A DNA stretch of 64,000 nucleotides from Candidatus Rifleibacteriota bacterium (GCA_029564115.1 JAKQQP010000267.1:149116-213115), one strand, 5' to 3'; positions 25,083-34,641 are shown, counted from the first letter of the stretch. Notes: generated by a model from the letters alone, not told the origin. Numbers and translations are program-made.

Positions 25083-25574
25083 TCAGTGACCGCAGCCTGA
25101 ACAGCTTGAACAGCTGCTGCCGCATGATGACGGCATTTCAGAGGCATCTTTGATGTCGACCAATTCGAGGTCGAAATTCAAATTTTCGCCGGCCAGAGGG
25201 TGATTCATGTCGAGGGTGACACTGTTGTCGTCGAAATCGACGATAGTAGCGATGGCGCGTTCACCGTTTTCGAGCTGCAGAGCCAGTTGCTGATCGACTT
25301 CAGGCTCAAAACCTTCACCAAAGTTTTTGCGATCGGTGCTGATTACACGCTCTTCTGAGTATTCGCCATAGCCTTGTGCCGGGCTGATTTTAACGGTTTT
25401 CTTCTCGCCGATGGCCATGCCGATTACGGCTTTGTCAAAACCTTCGATAATGTCGCCTTCGCCAAGAATAAAATAGAGAGGGCTTCCGTCTGTGCTCGAA
25501 TCAAATACTTCGCCGGAATCAAATTTGCCGGTGTAGTGGACAAAAACCAGGTCGCCTTTTTTTGCAGTGGTCAT
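25083..25574 (-). CDS. slyD: SlyD-like FKBP-type peptidyl-prolyl isomerase
   Basis: A 163-residue FKBP with an IF (insert-in-flap) domain, the SlyD arrangement. The N-terminal FKBP strand is GDLVFVHYTGKFDSGEVFDS. GDIIEGFDKAVIGMAIGEKK leads into the IF chaperone insertion, and DMNHPLAGENLNFDLELVDI closes the fold. The C-terminal tail SCGSSCSSCSGCGH is a Cys/His metal-binding tail like that of nickel-chaperone SlyD. A nickel role would suit a hydrogenase-containing organism, although HydE marks an iron-only enzyme. The start at 25574 (MTTAKKGDL) is set by the domain; the AAAGGAG site is somewhat distant. Confidence 0.9.
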   Translation of the reverse strand: MTTAKKGDLVFVHYTGKFDSGEVFDSSTDGSPLYFILGEGDIIEGFDKAVIGMAIGEKKTVKISPAQGYGEYSEERVISTDRKNFGEGFEPEVDQQLALQLENGERAIATIVDFDDNSVTLDMNHPLAGENLNFDLELVDIKDASEMPSSCGSSCSSCSGCGH

Positions 25575-25680
25575 TTTTAGAATATGGCTCCTTTGCCAGC
25601 AATGCCGGCTAAAATAACACAAAATACGATGTGTACCCCTCTAATCTATTATTATCATGCTGATTAGTCAAATAAAATTC

Positions 25681-25708
25681 TTGCACGTTATTGCGGCAGG
25701 AGTATAAT
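25681..25708 (+). promoter_or_regulatory. Sigma-70-type promoter of the acyl-CoA ligase gene
   Basis: TTGCAC (25681-25686), a 16-base spacer and a perfect TATAAT (25703-25708). The -10 lies 30 bases before ATG 25739, which has an AGGAGG site. Confidence 0.82.
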
Positions 25709-25738
25709 TCAGGGCATCGATTTTTTCAGGAGGCGTGA

Positions 25739-27373
25739 ATGGTAGATAGATATTGGTTGAATTCGTATGATTCGGTCGTTGCTCATGAGATAGCTCCTGA
25801 AATGAAGCCGCTACAAGAACTTGTTGCAATAGCTGCCGCCAATTTTGGCGAAAAAATTGCTGTCAAGAGCGGCGATATGCAGCTTTCTTTTGCAGAATTC
25901 GACCGGTTGACTTCGGTTGTTGCCGGGAATCTGAGAATTCATGGCCTCGAAAAACAAAATCGGGTTGCTGTCTTTTTGCCAAATTGTGCTGAAACGATAA
26001 TAGCTTTCTGGAGCATAATTCGAGCCGGCGCCACCGGGGTAATGACCAATCCGCTTTATTCTGAAAACGAACTGCTCCACCAGTTCAATGATTCCGGGGC
26101 AAAATTCGTCATAACCAATGATCAGCTACTGCCAAAGGTGGCGGCGATTCTTGAGAAAACTTCTGTCGAAAAGGTTTTCGTCGTCGCGGCGGCCGAAAGC
26201 GATGCCGGCAACATGTATGTTGAAACCCGGATGATAACCCCCTGGCATGGGCTCCTTGTTGATAATCACGGCTATACATGCAAAAGCATAGACCCATACG
26301 AAGATCTGGCGCTGCTTCAGTATACAGGCGGCACTACCGGTATTTCAAAGGGCTGCATGCTGACGCACGCGAATCTGTATGCCAACGCTCTGCAGTGCCA
26401 GCAGGTTTTTCACGTCCTCAAGACTGGGGCTGAAAAGTTCGTTGGAGTTCTGCCTTATTTTCACATTTATGGCCTCACCGTGACAATAGTGTTCCCGGTT
26501 TTGCTTGCTTCGACAATGTTGCCTTTGCCCCGCTTCACGCCCAGAGCACTTTTGTCGCTGATCGCCGCCGAAAAAATCACCTGCATGGCTTCGGCCCCTT
26601 CCATTTTTGGGGCCTGCCTCAGTCAGAAAGACATCGACTCTTACGATCTTTCAAGCCTGAAATTGATCATCTCTGGCTCAGCACCTTTGCCCGTCAGTCA
26701 GATGGAACTCTTTGAATCAAAGACCGGTGCTAAAATCACAGAAGGTTACGGTTTGAGCGAAACATCGCCCGTAACCCACTTCAACCCGATCGTTAAAAAC
26801 CGTAAGGCTGGTTCGATAGGACTCCCCATCCCTTCTACCGAAGCCCGTATTGTCGATGTTGAATACGGCGTCAAAGAACTTGGGCCCGGAGAACACGGCG
26901 AAATAGTCATTAAAGGCCCTCAGGTCATGAAAGGCTACTATCATCAGCCCGGCCAAACTGAAATGGTGCTTCGCGACGGCTGGCTGTATACTGGTGACAT
27001 CGGTTACCACGACGAAGAGGGCTACTTTTTTGTGACCGATCGCAAAAAAGATCTCATTATCAGCGGTGGCTACAATATTTACCCCCGCGAAATAGAAGAA
27101 GTGCTTTTCAGGCACCCGGCAGTCAAAGAAGCCGTCGTGATCGGAACCCGCCACGCAACCCGCGGAGAGGTTCCACGCGCCTTCGTTGTGCCAGTCGATG
27201 GTCATACCATAGACCGCAACGAACTTATCGACTTTTGCCGCAAGAATATGGCCAATTACAAGGTGCCCCGTGATATCGAATTTCGCGACACTTTACCAAA
27301 ATCTTCTATTGGTAAAGTGTTGCGCCGCATGCTTCGCGACGAGGTCGAGCAAAAATCTGTTACAACTGCATAA
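25739..27373 (+). CDS. fadD: Long-chain-fatty-acid-CoA ligase (AMP-forming)
   Basis: A 544-residue member of the ANL superfamily that activates carboxylates through an acyl-AMP. Motifs are the P-loop-like LLQYTGGTTGISKGCMLTHAN (from about residue 194), GYGLSETSPVTHFNP, GWLYTGDIGYHDEEGYF, DRKKDLIISGGYNIYPREIE and the catalytic Lys motif LPKSSIGKVLRR at the C-terminus. These fit long-chain fatty acyl-CoA ligases; the exact chain length is not determinable. It is monocistronic, with its own promoter and a strong terminator. Confidence 0.92.
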   Translation: MVDRYWLNSYDSVVAHEIAPEMKPLQELVAIAAANFGEKIAVKSGDMQLSFAEFDRLTSVVAGNLRIHGLEKQNRVAVFLPNCAETIIAFWSIIRAGATGVMTNPLYSENELLHQFNDSGAKFVITNDQLLPKVAAILEKTSVEKVFVVAAAESDAGNMYVETRMITPWHGLLVDNHGYTCKSIDPYEDLALLQYTGGTTGISKGCMLTHANLYANALQCQQVFHVLKTGAEKFVGVLPYFHIYGLTVTIVFPVLLASTMLPLPRFTPRALLSLIAAEKITCMASAPSIFGACLSQKDIDSYDLSSLKLIISGSAPLPVSQMELFESKTGAKITEGYGLSETSPVTHFNPIVKNRKAGSIGLPIPSTEARIVDVEYGVKELGPGEHGEIVIKGPQVMKGYYHQPGQTEMVLRDGWLYTGDIGYHDEEGYFFVTDRKKDLIISGGYNIYPREIEEVLFRHPAVKEAVVIGTRHATRGEVPRAFVVPVDGHTIDRNELIDFCRKNMANYKVPRDIEFRDTLPKSSIGKVLRRMLRDEVEQKSVTTA

Positions 27374-27397
27374 ACAGACTTCTGAATAAAGTAGGCA

Positions 27398-27433
27398 AAA
27401 AAAATACTGTGCCCTGCGGCACAGTATTTTTTT
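27398..27433. terminator. Bidirectional terminator
   Basis: A perfect 16-bp stem: AAAAAAATACTGTGCC (27398-27413) with GGCACAGTATTTTTTT (27418-27433) and a CTGC loop. It ends the acyl-CoA ligase gene and the minus-strand gene at 27447. Confidence 0.96.
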
Positions 27434-27446
27434 ATACAAACTTCCG

Positions 27447-28364
27447 TTATTCGTCGTCCTGAATTTCGGCTGCATCTCCCTGAAACATTGGTTCTTCAGG
27501 GGGGGCAATGTGGGTGCAGTCATATTCGAGCCCGTATGCCTTCTGGCGCTTCAACAGTTTAACACGACCGGTTTTGGCTTCGTTTTCTTTGCGCCATTCT
27601 TCGAGAATCCATTCATAAATATAATAGGGCTCGTAAAGGCTCAAAACCCGGTGTGGCTCAGTTTCTTTCGCCCAGCGACCGGCTTTGATGACCTTCCAGG
27701 GTGAAACCTTGTTGCCGGTGAGAGGGCCACCGATAAGAGTGTTGGGGATTCTGACACTGACGGGCCATTTTTCTTTCCAGACCGGGTGCATCAGGCCTGC
27801 AACCTCTACGAAAGCTATGCCAAAAGCGCTGCAGCCGGCACCAAGCCCCTCTCTCGGTCTGTTCAAGCCGTTATAGTTGTTACCATAGCCACGTTTGCGA
27901 TATATTTCGAGATATTTTTTCAACCGGTCATAGTTGGCATCGCTGAGTTTGAATCTGATATAGGCAATGCGACCAGATTCAAAACGAGCTGGTATTTCGG
28001 CGAGAAGGTCTTCGGTTTTTTCGAGGCGGCCTGCCATATCGCTGAAAAGAATGCCAAGCCCGTAACCTTGCTTGAGAACTTTGTTGTTTGAATCATCATC
28101 GGGTGATGGAACACTGCCGGTAAGAATGAGCTCTTTGCGCCCTTCGTGGCTCAATTGAACGAAAACATGCCCGATAGCATGCTTGTGCGAGCGATGCTTA
28201 AAAGTCAGATTGTTGGTGACTGCACTTCGCAGCAGACTCCTCGGGCTAGACCAGTCTATTTTGCGCGGACTGGGCATTGTAAAAAGCGTTAATTCCTGGG
28301 CTGTTGCCGAGCTGGCCAGAAAAAAGCTCAAGAATACAAATAGAGCCGTTTGAAGTCTTCTCAT
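27447..28364 (-). CDS. Exported protein of unknown function
   Basis: A 305-residue protein with a signal peptide (LQTALFVFLSFFLASSATA) and an AGGAG site before ATG 28364. No family is recognised with confidence. It contains SHKHAIGHVFVQL near the N-terminus and GLGAGCSAFGIAFVEVAGL in the middle. A His followed by a Cys in this order recalls circularly permuted NlpC/P60-like or LRAT-like thiol hydrolases, but this is only pattern resemblance. The C-terminal third is rich in Trp, Tyr and Lys. It is the last gene after the sigma-54 activator and may be in its unit (99-base gap). Confidence 0.7.
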   Translation of the reverse strand: MRRLQTALFVFLSFFLASSATAQELTLFTMPSPRKIDWSSPRSLLRSAVTNNLTFKHRSHKHAIGHVFVQLSHEGRKELILTGSVPSPDDDSNNKVLKQGYGLGILFSDMAGRLEKTEDLLAEIPARFESGRIAYIRFKLSDANYDRLKKYLEIYRKRGYGNNYNGLNRPREGLGAGCSAFGIAFVEVAGLMHPVWKEKWPVSVRIPNTLIGGPLTGNKVSPWKVIKAGRWAKETEPHRVLSLYEPYYIYEWILEEWRKENEAKTGRVKLLKRQKAYGLEYDCTHIAPPEEPMFQGDAAEIQDDE

Positions 28365-28463
28365 GCAATTTACTCCTGTAGACAATGTCCCCTAATTCTA
28401 AGAATGTACCGCCTAAGCGTCAATCCCTATTCGCAAATTACGAGAAGACAGTTGTTGACCGGA

Positions 28464-29900
28464 TCACTGAGATTTAATGAGCCCGTGCTTTTCAATCCAC
28501 TTCCAGACAGCTGTCCGGCTGACTCCGAGGATGCGACCCACTTCGGCTTTATTCCAGAGATTGTCATCGAGTATTTTTTGCAGCAACTCCCCTGATCTGA
28601 GAATCTTTCTGGCTGTCATGCGCTCCATTACCGGGAAGGTTGCTTTGCTCTCCGATTGTGGTCTTGTCGGCGTTGTCGCAGTCGTAAAAGAATTTATCTG
28701 GTGTGTGGCGGCGGCGAAAATTTCGCCAGGAAGATCTTCAGCGCCGATAGTTTTTTCCTGGCAGACTACAAAAGAATATTCTATGGCGTTCTCAAGCTCG
28801 CGAACGTTGCCGGGCCATACATAAGAGACCAGGCGGCTCATGGCCTCACGCGACAGTCCAGTGATGAGCTTGCCGGTAGTGGCGCCAAACCGGCTGACAA
28901 AATGTCGTGCCAGCAGTGGAATGTCTTCTGGTCTTTGTCTGAGAGGTGGCAGAGCAATCGGAAAAACCCTCAGCCGGTAAAAAAGGTCTTCTCTGAAACG
29001 ACCTTCGCGAACCTCTTTGAGCATTTCTTTATTGGTCGCTGTAATTACTCTGACGTTTACCTTGACGGTTTTCTCGCCTCCAACCCGCTCAAATTCGCCA
29101 AGCTGCAGAACTCGCAGCAGTTTGACCTGCATTGCCGGGCTGATATCGCCAATCTCGTCGAGAAATATCGTGCCTCCGTCTGCTGCTTCAAAACGCCCGA
29201 TCCGTTGTTTGACAGCCCCGGTGAAAGAGCCTTTTTCGTGCCCGAAAAGCTCGGACTCGAGAAGAGATTCTGGCAGGGCACCGCAATTAACTCGAATGAA
29301 AGGTCCGCTACTGCGATTGCTCAACCTCTGAATGGCCGTGGCTACCAGTTCTTTGCCGGTGCCACTTTCGCCCAGAATCATCACCGTGGCGTCGCTTTCG
29401 GCCGCGAGTGATATCATTCTGAAAACTTTCTGCATGGCAGTGCTTTTGCCGGTGATGCCATGAAAATTTTCTTCCGATTGCAACTTTTCAGCCATGGCCA
29501 CAATTTCCTGGCGTAAACTGAAAACCGGGCGAAAGTCAGTCACAGTTTGCAGAATGCCGATAGTCTCATCATTGTCGCCACGCAAAATGCGGGCGTTAAC
29601 CATGACTGGTATGTGCTCACCGCTTCTGGCAATAATTCTACATTCACAACCTGTGACACAGTTCTTTTTTTCTTTAGGGTCAAGCAGGGAAAAAATTTGC
29701 CTGGCTCCTACGCATTCTGGCGCACGAAGCCATTCTGTGCTTCTGCCTACCGCTTCCGATGCCTGATAACCGGTCATTTCGGTCATCGCCTTGTTCCATA
29801 CCCTTATTTTGCCGCTGGTGTCGATCATCATGACACCTTCGGCCATAGTTTCAAGAAGCATGGCCGTGCTGATATCGCGTAAAAAAACATTGTCTCTCAC
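28464..29900 (-). CDS. PAS-containing sigma-54-dependent transcriptional activator
   Basis: A 478-residue regulator: a PAS domain (about 10-125; [20 protein letters not shown]), an AAA+ sigma-54 activation domain and a Fis-type helix-turn-helix (about 431-478; [20 protein letters not shown]). The AAA+ part has Walker A GESGTGKE (177-184), the loop GSFTGA (224-229) and Walker [12 protein letters not shown]. The sigma-54 contact loop has Ser instead of the usual Ala (GAFTGA), a tolerated variant. There is no receiver domain, so the PAS domain senses directly; Cys residues at about 81-87 (CVTGCEC) could bind a cofactor. The start is GTG 29900 with a GAGGAA site. Confidence 0.92.
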   Translation of the reverse strand: MRDNVFLRDISTAMLLETMAEGVMMIDTSGKIRVWNKAMTEMTGYQASEAVGRSTEWLRAPECVGARQIFSLLDPKEKKNCVTGCECRIIARSGEHIPVMVNARILRGDNDETIGILQTVTDFRPVFSLRQEIVAMAEKLQSEENFHGITGKSTAMQKVFRMISLAAESDATVMILGESGTGKELVATAIQRLSNRSSGPFIRVNCGALPESLLESELFGHEKGSFTGAVKQRIGRFEAADGGTIFLDEIGDISPAMQVKLLRVLQLGEFERVGGEKTVKVNVRVITATNKEMLKEVREGRFREDLFYRLRVFPIALPPLRQRPEDIPLLARHFVSRFGATTGKLITGLSREAMSRLVSYVWPGNVRELENAIEYSFVVCQEKTIGAEDLPGEIFAAATHQINSFTTATTPTRPQSESKATFPVMERMTARKILRSGELLQKILDDNLWNKAEVGRILGVSRTAVWKWIEKHGLIKSQ

Positions 29901-29978
29901 AAAATTTCCTCGAATTAAATTATATGAGAACAGGTTATCACTCTGCGCAACTTCACGCAACTGAGCTGAAAAGCCGGA

Positions 29979-30932
29979 TCAGTCGGTGAAAATTTTGCGG
30001 CGGCGATGACAGTAAGGGTACTTTCCGGTCTTATTATAATAATCCTGGTGATAATCTTCAGCTGGCCAGAATTTTGTCGCAGGCAGCAGTCTGGTCGCAA
30101 CTTTATGCCCCATATTTTCAAGTTTTTTGACCAGGCCCTCTGCCACCGACTTCTGGCCGTCGTCCAGATAAAAAATGGCCGAGAGATACTGTTCGCCTAT
30201 ATCCGGGCCTTGCCCGTCTTCCTGGCTGAAATCGTGAATCTCGAAAAACAGTTTGGCCAGAGTTTCGAAAGAGGTTATTTGTGGGTCAAATTCTATTTTT
30301 ATGGCTTCGAGATGACCAGTAACACCGCTGCAGACAGAGCGATAGTCAGGGTTTTCCATTTCTCCACCCGTATAGCCAACCTCGGTGGATTTAACTCCGG
30401 AAGTCTGCTTCATCAGATGCTCGACACCCCAGAAACAACCGCCTGCAAAAATGGCCGTAGAAGCGACTTTTTTTGAGTCTGAAAAACTGTCGGCAGCGAT
30501 AAAATCGAGTGAAACAGAATTGACGCAATGCCTGGTGTTCTTTGCAGTAAAACCCTCACCAGAAAAGACATGACCAAGATGACCATCACATGCGGCGCAG
30601 ACAATCTCGACTCTTATGCCGTCAGGGTCAGGTTTCCGGGTCACAGCACCGGGTATTTCTTCGTCAAACGACGGCCAGCCACAACCAGACTCGAACTTGG
30701 CTTCAGACCTGAACAGAGCTTTGCCGCATCGGCGGCAGGTATAAACCCCGGGTGCCTTGTGGTTTAAAAAACGCCCGGTAAAAGGTCTCTCGGTGCCCCG
30801 GTGTACAATAACCCGTTCTTCTTCGGCTGTAAGATTGCGAAAATTCATGGCTTCATTCCCCGGCAGGGCGGTTTGCTGCCAACTCAGTAACAGAATCAGA
30901 ATCGCTGTGCAGAGCAATACTCTTGTCAGCAT
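29979..30932 (-). CDS. msrBA: Exported methionine sulfoxide reductase MsrB-MsrA fusion
   Basis: A 317-residue bifunctional repair enzyme. Residues 1-28 are a signal peptide (MLTRVLLCTAILILLLSW). The MsrB domain (about 29-147) has zinc ligands Cys66/69/112/115 (TCRRC, CAACDGHLGH) and catalytic Cys136 (RHCVNSVSLDF). The MsrA domain has catalytic Cys166 (FAGGCFWGVEH). MsrB reduces the R and MsrA the S sulfoxide of methionine; export suggests repair of envelope proteins. The start at 30932 has a perfect AGGAGG and overlaps hydE by 80 bases in another frame. An ATG at 30848 would avoid the overlap but drop the signal peptide. Confidence 0.93.
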   Translation of the reverse strand: MLTRVLLCTAILILLLSWQQTALPGNEAMNFRNLTAEEERVIVHRGTERPFTGRFLNHKAPGVYTCRRCGKALFRSEAKFESGCGWPSFDEEIPGAVTRKPDPDGIRVEIVCAACDGHLGHVFSGEGFTAKNTRHCVNSVSLDFIAADSFSDSKKVASTAIFAGGCFWGVEHLMKQTSGVKSTEVGYTGGEMENPDYRSVCSGVTGHLEAIKIEFDPQITSFETLAKLFFEIHDFSQEDGQGPDIGEQYLSAIFYLDDGQKSVAEGLVKKLENMGHKVATRLLPATKFWPAEDYHQDYYNKTGKYPYCHRRRKIFTD

Positions 30933-32025
30933 GGTTAGCCTCCTGACGTCTGGCGAAATGAGGCGAGTCTCCCCAGCCGCCAAATCCGATGGTTTCACCG
31001 ATGGCTTCAATCCGTCGTTGCAGACAGCCACGACACATCGAAGCGTTTTCGTCGAGACAGGGTTTGTTTTCGTAAAGCTGGTAGCTTTCTCGATACTGGG
31101 TATCAGTTGTGTTTGGCATGATAACGTTTGCTCCGGCCAAAAGGCCGAGCTCACGACCGTTATCACGCAAGGCCTGTAGAGCTGTAGTCGAGGCAATGTT
31201 GACATCACGCAGAACAAGGCGGGTTACCGCGATCATTTTGAGACCGAGATGCAGAAGCTGCTCCGTCGGAATTTCCCATTCCTGGCGGTATTGAGCCAGC
31301 GGGGTTTCGTTGTGATAAATATAGGGCCCCATGCCGATCATGTCTACGTCCTGCTTCTTGAAAAAAAGCACATCTTCGGCAAGATGCCGCAGGCTTTGCA
31401 TCGGCAGACCTATCATTACACCGGTTCCGACCTGAAAACCAGCTCGTCGCAAGCGGTTCAGGCAATCCAGACGGCTGTGGTAATCATGGTCTTCAGGGTG
31501 AAGCCTGCTATACAGCTCCTGGTTGCTGGTTTCGATGCGCAGAAGATAACGATGGGCACCGGCTGCAAACCAGCGCCTGTAAGTTTCTTCGCTTTGTTCG
31601 CCAAGGGAAAGGGTCAGGCCGAGTTGCCCGCTGGTGCGCCGCTTTATCTCTCTGATAATACGCTCGACCATATCGATATACTGAGGGTCACAGCGCTCGC
31701 CCGACTGCAGCACAGCGCTGCCATATTCTGCCTCCCAGGCCCATACTGCCGACTTGATAATATCTTCTTCCGGAATGGTGAAGCGTCTGGTTTTGCTGTT
31801 GCTGCGCCTGATACCGCAATAGTAACAGTCTTTGCTGCATATATTGCTGAACTCGACAATACCCCTGAACCATGCTGTTTTGCCTACAAAACGGTTTTTT
31901 ACCTCGTAAGCTGCGTCGAACAGCCTCTGTAGTTCTTCAGGTTGCTGCAGACCAAGCAGAAATTCAATTTCTTCAACGCTTAAATCGCCATTTTCAACGG
32001 CTTTTGCCAAAATATTGTTCAGCAT
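30853..32025 (-). CDS. hydE: [FeFe]-hydrogenase maturation radical-SAM protein HydE
   Basis: A 390-residue radical-SAM enzyme needed, with HydF and HydG, to build the H-cluster of [FeFe] hydrogenase. The cluster motif CSKDCYYC (Cys63, 67, 70), the RIETSNQELYSRLHP segment, GVMIGLPMQSLRHLAEDVLF and MGPYIYHNETPLA fit HydE rather than biotin synthase. The last 30 or so residues (after GGWGDSPHFARR) are an uncommon tail that overlaps the msrBA signal-peptide region. ATG 32025 has a GGTGGG site. No hydF, hydG or hydrogenase gene is in the window. Confidence 0.9.
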   Translation of the reverse strand: MLNNILAKAVENGDLSVEEIEFLLGLQQPEELQRLFDAAYEVKNRFVGKTAWFRGIVEFSNICSKDCYYCGIRRSNSKTRRFTIPEEDIIKSAVWAWEAEYGSAVLQSGERCDPQYIDMVERIIREIKRRTSGQLGLTLSLGEQSEETYRRWFAAGAHRYLLRIETSNQELYSRLHPEDHDYHSRLDCLNRLRRAGFQVGTGVMIGLPMQSLRHLAEDVLFFKKQDVDMIGMGPYIYHNETPLAQYRQEWEIPTEQLLHLGLKMIAVTRLVLRDVNIASTTALQALRDNGRELGLLAGANVIMPNTTDTQYRESYQLYENKPCLDENASMCRGCLQRRIEAIGETIGFGGWGDSPHFARRQEANHADKSIALHSDSDSVTELAANRPAGE

Positions 32026-32073
32026 ATTACCCACCATTCGTTAACATCGTGAAAAAACTTACAATCAATAAAT

Positions 32074-32101
32074 ATGATACCTTTTTTGTGACAAAAGTCA
32101 A
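32074..32101 (-). promoter_or_regulatory. Sigma-70-type promoter of hydE
   Basis: On the minus strand TTGACT (32101-32096), a 16-base spacer and TATCAT (32079-32074), 49 bases before the hydE start. It would drive hydE-msrBA and perhaps the sigma-54 activator downstream. Confidence 0.7.
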
Positions 32102-32221
32102 CCCCGGAAGTTACTGATAATTACCTGAATAAAGCCGACCGACTGGCCAGACTGTTGAGCTGTAAACCTTTTTGAATCTTGCGTTTGGCCATAAAGCCCT
32201 GGTTTGTCGTGCAAAAAAAAA

Positions 32222-32239
32222 GGGCGCAATATTGCGCCC
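32222..32239 (-). terminator. Terminator of the first PLD-like gene
   Basis: The palindrome GGGCGCAATATTGCGCCC is followed on the minus strand by nine T, 38 bases after the PLD stop. Confidence 0.93.
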
Positions 32240-32277
32240 ATGATTAGCTTCTGGTTGAGGTGATAAAAACTTGTGGG

Positions 32278-33777
32278 TCAGATGAGAGGTTTGAGCCACT
32301 GCAGCTTTTGCAGCATATTCAGACGGTCGATGACTTTTTTGTCTGAATGGGATTCTGGCCCAAAGAGCGTTTTGATAGAACCATCACGTTCTATTTTGAT
32401 TTTGTACTCGTGTGAATCTTTGAGATCCTGCATAATGCGTTCGGCAACCTGGGTGGCGAAAGGCCGTGCTTTGATGACCGCGATAACTTCGGAGTTGATC
32501 TGTTCGCTGACGTAATCCATGTTGTAGGTGCCGATAACAGCTACCTTGCGGTCGAATACGAAGACTTTCGAGTGCAGTTTGGTCGAAAGATGATAGCCGA
32601 AGATTCTGACATTCGGCATGTCTCTGAGAATGGTTTTCCAGTCGCCGATGAACATAGCCTGAGTTAGCAGACTGTCTGAACTCATGGGGCTGTTGGTATG
32701 GATAATGACCTTAACTCCACGATCACTGGCCCTTTTGATAGCGGCCCGAGCTTCTTCAGTGAGGACTACATAAGGGTTCTGAATCAGGATTTCTGACTGG
32801 GCGGCGTCCATCAGGCCCGAAAGATTGTTGGTGATGTCATTGCGTGGCCCGTGAATAGAGTGTTTGTCGAGAATTCGCGTTGGGTAGCTGCGTTCACCGT
32901 TGAAAAGCCTGAACGAAGCATAGTGTTGCATACGTTTGTAGTCTTTCAACTCATCGTTATATTTTTTGAGAAGTTCGTTGGCGCTTTTGCTCAGAGTCGG
33001 GGAGGGAACTTTGAAAAGCCCGCCGCCAGTGATGAAACGCCGCATTGCCGTGTATGCGATTTCGAGGTCTTTGCTCATGGTATCGGCGTTCCCGAAAACG
33101 TCTCTGTAAATCTGAAAAGTGCCACCGTTTCTGAATTCTTCGTCGAAAGCCAGGCCGGCCTGGTTTGCTGCTTTGCGACTCTGAATCAGAACGTCTGTGT
33201 CGCGATATACGCCTTTCAGGTCGCGTGGATCGACAAAATAACTTTTTGAAACGTTACGGCCGCCGGTGATCAGGTATTCGTCATCGACAATAATGATTTT
33301 GTCGTGATTAGAGGCGGTAATCTTGCGCAGATCATCAAAAAGAGCCTGCAGCTTGCGGTGTACCGGGTTAAAAACTCGTATTTGAACGTTTTTGAATTTA
33401 ACCATTTCCTGCAGAATATCCTGGCCGATGAACTTTCGGGTTAAACCTTTGGTACCCCTGGCGTCGACCATCAGTCTTATGTTGACCCCTTCTCTGGCTT
33501 TCTTGTAAAGCATGCCAAGCATGCTCATGCCAAAAATATCCTGTTCCACGATGAAGTAAGTAACATCGATCGACTTTTTGGCATTATCGAGAATATGCCA
33601 CCTGGCAAACCAGGAATTGACATTTTCTGGCAAAAATCTGACTTTGGCCGCCGGGTCGAACGAGCTGGTTTTGATACCATCGAAATACTTCTCGACATCG
33701 GCCCTTGCCGCGTTGGTTGTCACGGTGAAGAGCAATAAAAAAAGCACCATTAAAAGAAAACCACAGGTTTTTTTCAT
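32278..33777 (-). CDS. Exported phospholipase D-like phosphodiesterase
   Basis: A 499-residue protein with a signal peptide (FLLMVLFLLLFTVTTNA) and two complete HKD motifs: NHDKIIIVDDEYLITGGRN (His158, Lys160, Asp165) and LHSKVFVFDRKVAVIGTYN (His402, Lys404, Asp409). The two-domain layout is that of cardiolipin synthase and related PLD enzymes, but without their N-terminal transmembrane pair; a periplasmic or secreted phospholipase or nuclease is likely. ATG 33777 with a GAGGTGG site is preferred to the frame-open extension at 33849. It is a single-gene unit. Confidence 0.9.
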   Translation of the reverse strand: MKKTCGFLLMVLFLLLFTVTTNAARADVEKYFDGIKTSSFDPAAKVRFLPENVNSWFARWHILDNAKKSIDVTYFIVEQDIFGMSMLGMLYKKAREGVNIRLMVDARGTKGLTRKFIGQDILQEMVKFKNVQIRVFNPVHRKLQALFDDLRKITASNHDKIIIVDDEYLITGGRNVSKSYFVDPRDLKGVYRDTDVLIQSRKAANQAGLAFDEEFRNGGTFQIYRDVFGNADTMSKDLEIAYTAMRRFITGGGLFKVPSPTLSKSANELLKKYNDELKDYKRMQHYASFRLFNGERSYPTRILDKHSIHGPRNDITNNLSGLMDAAQSEILIQNPYVVLTEEARAAIKRASDRGVKVIIHTNSPMSSDSLLTQAMFIGDWKTILRDMPNVRIFGYHLSTKLHSKVFVFDRKVAVIGTYNMDYVSEQINSEVIAVIKARPFATQVAERIMQDLKDSHEYKIKIERDGSIKTLFGPESHSDKKVIDRLNMLQKLQWLKPLI

Positions 33778-34056
33778 TTTCCACCTCACGAAACTGCAGA
33801 TTATCACCCAAGTATAATGAAGAAACGAATCGACGCAAGAGGGCGACAACCCGATTTTTTTATATTCACAGAAAAAAATGTACTGTTTGCTAAAAGCTAA
33901 GACTCGGTTTATATTTATATTGCTGGTTTGTGTACGTTGACCTGTTTGTTGTGAGACATAAAAGTTTGTGCGGGCGAAACTCCAGATAGAGTCGCAGCGA
34001 TGAATTTTTATATAGATAAGTTAGAGGTTATCAGCAGGGAGAGAGGTTGAAGCACA

Positions 34057-34641
34057 ATGTTGGCAGAAAACGAAATAAGAGAAGAAAACGGCCACATACT
34101 GCTCGAATATTCGTTGCTCCAGAACTCAGGCAGTCTGAGCGTGGAATACCGACGCAGCCCGGACTTTTTCCTTGAGATGTTTTTGTTTGCAGCAATGGGA
34201 CTGGCGTTTATCCTGGGCGGGATGAGCCTTTTAAATGTGGCTCTGGTAGGCCATGTGCACCGCAGCTTGTATTCTATTGGAGGCGTGTTTCTGTTTCTGG
34301 TGTCAGTGACCATGCTGGCAAGAAGCTTCGCTCTCTTGCGTGATGGCTTTCGTAAAATTGAGTTCGAGGGCGATCGCGGTGTAATGAGTGTTTTTGGCTG
34401 TACAATATGCCGTACCCTCGGCGGGAAAACCGAGTATTTGTTCGCTGATTGCGCCGGTTTCAGGCTGAACCGCTTCATCTGGAAACGTTATTTTTTCCGT
34501 TCTCCTGAAACGGTTTATGAAATCGTGCTGGTATTGCAGAATGGCGATGTAGTCAATGTTTTTCCTTATTTCAAGACGCAGCAGCAGGCTGAAGAAACTC
34601 TGCAAAAGCTTGTTTCATATACCGGTATCGCGGCTTTTTAA
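34057..34641 (+). CDS. Membrane protein of unknown function, two TM segments
   Basis: A 194-residue protein with a hydrophilic N-terminus, two adjacent membrane segments (FFLEMFLFAAMGLAFILGG and SIGGVFLFLVSVTMLARSF, about 37-92) and a C-terminal cytoplasmic domain of beta strands and a final helix. The layout resembles small membrane proteins with a PH-like tail; no family is assigned. A GAGAGG site is 10 bases upstream. A 16-codon open frame (34000-34050) with no ribosome-binding site lies just before it. Confidence 0.65.
   Translation: MLAENEIREENGHILLEYSLLQNSGSLSVEYRRSPDFFLEMFLFAAMGLAFILGGMSLLNVALVGHVHRSLYSIGGVFLFLVSVTMLARSFALLRDGFRKIEFEGDRGVMSVFGCTICRTLGGKTEYLFADCAGFRLNRFIWKRYFFRSPETVYEIVLVLQNGDVVNVFPYFKTQQQAEETLQKLVSYTGIAAF

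Noticed and set aside
28656..29411. 251-codon plus-strand frame
   Set aside because: Antisense to the sigma-54 activator; the product shows no domain.
31249..31932. 227-codon plus-strand frame
   Set aside because: Antisense to hydE; no ribosome-binding site or family.
34000..34050. 16-codon leader peptide before the membrane protein at 34057
   Set aside because: No ribosome-binding site and no attenuator-like hairpins were seen; noted only in that gene's entry.
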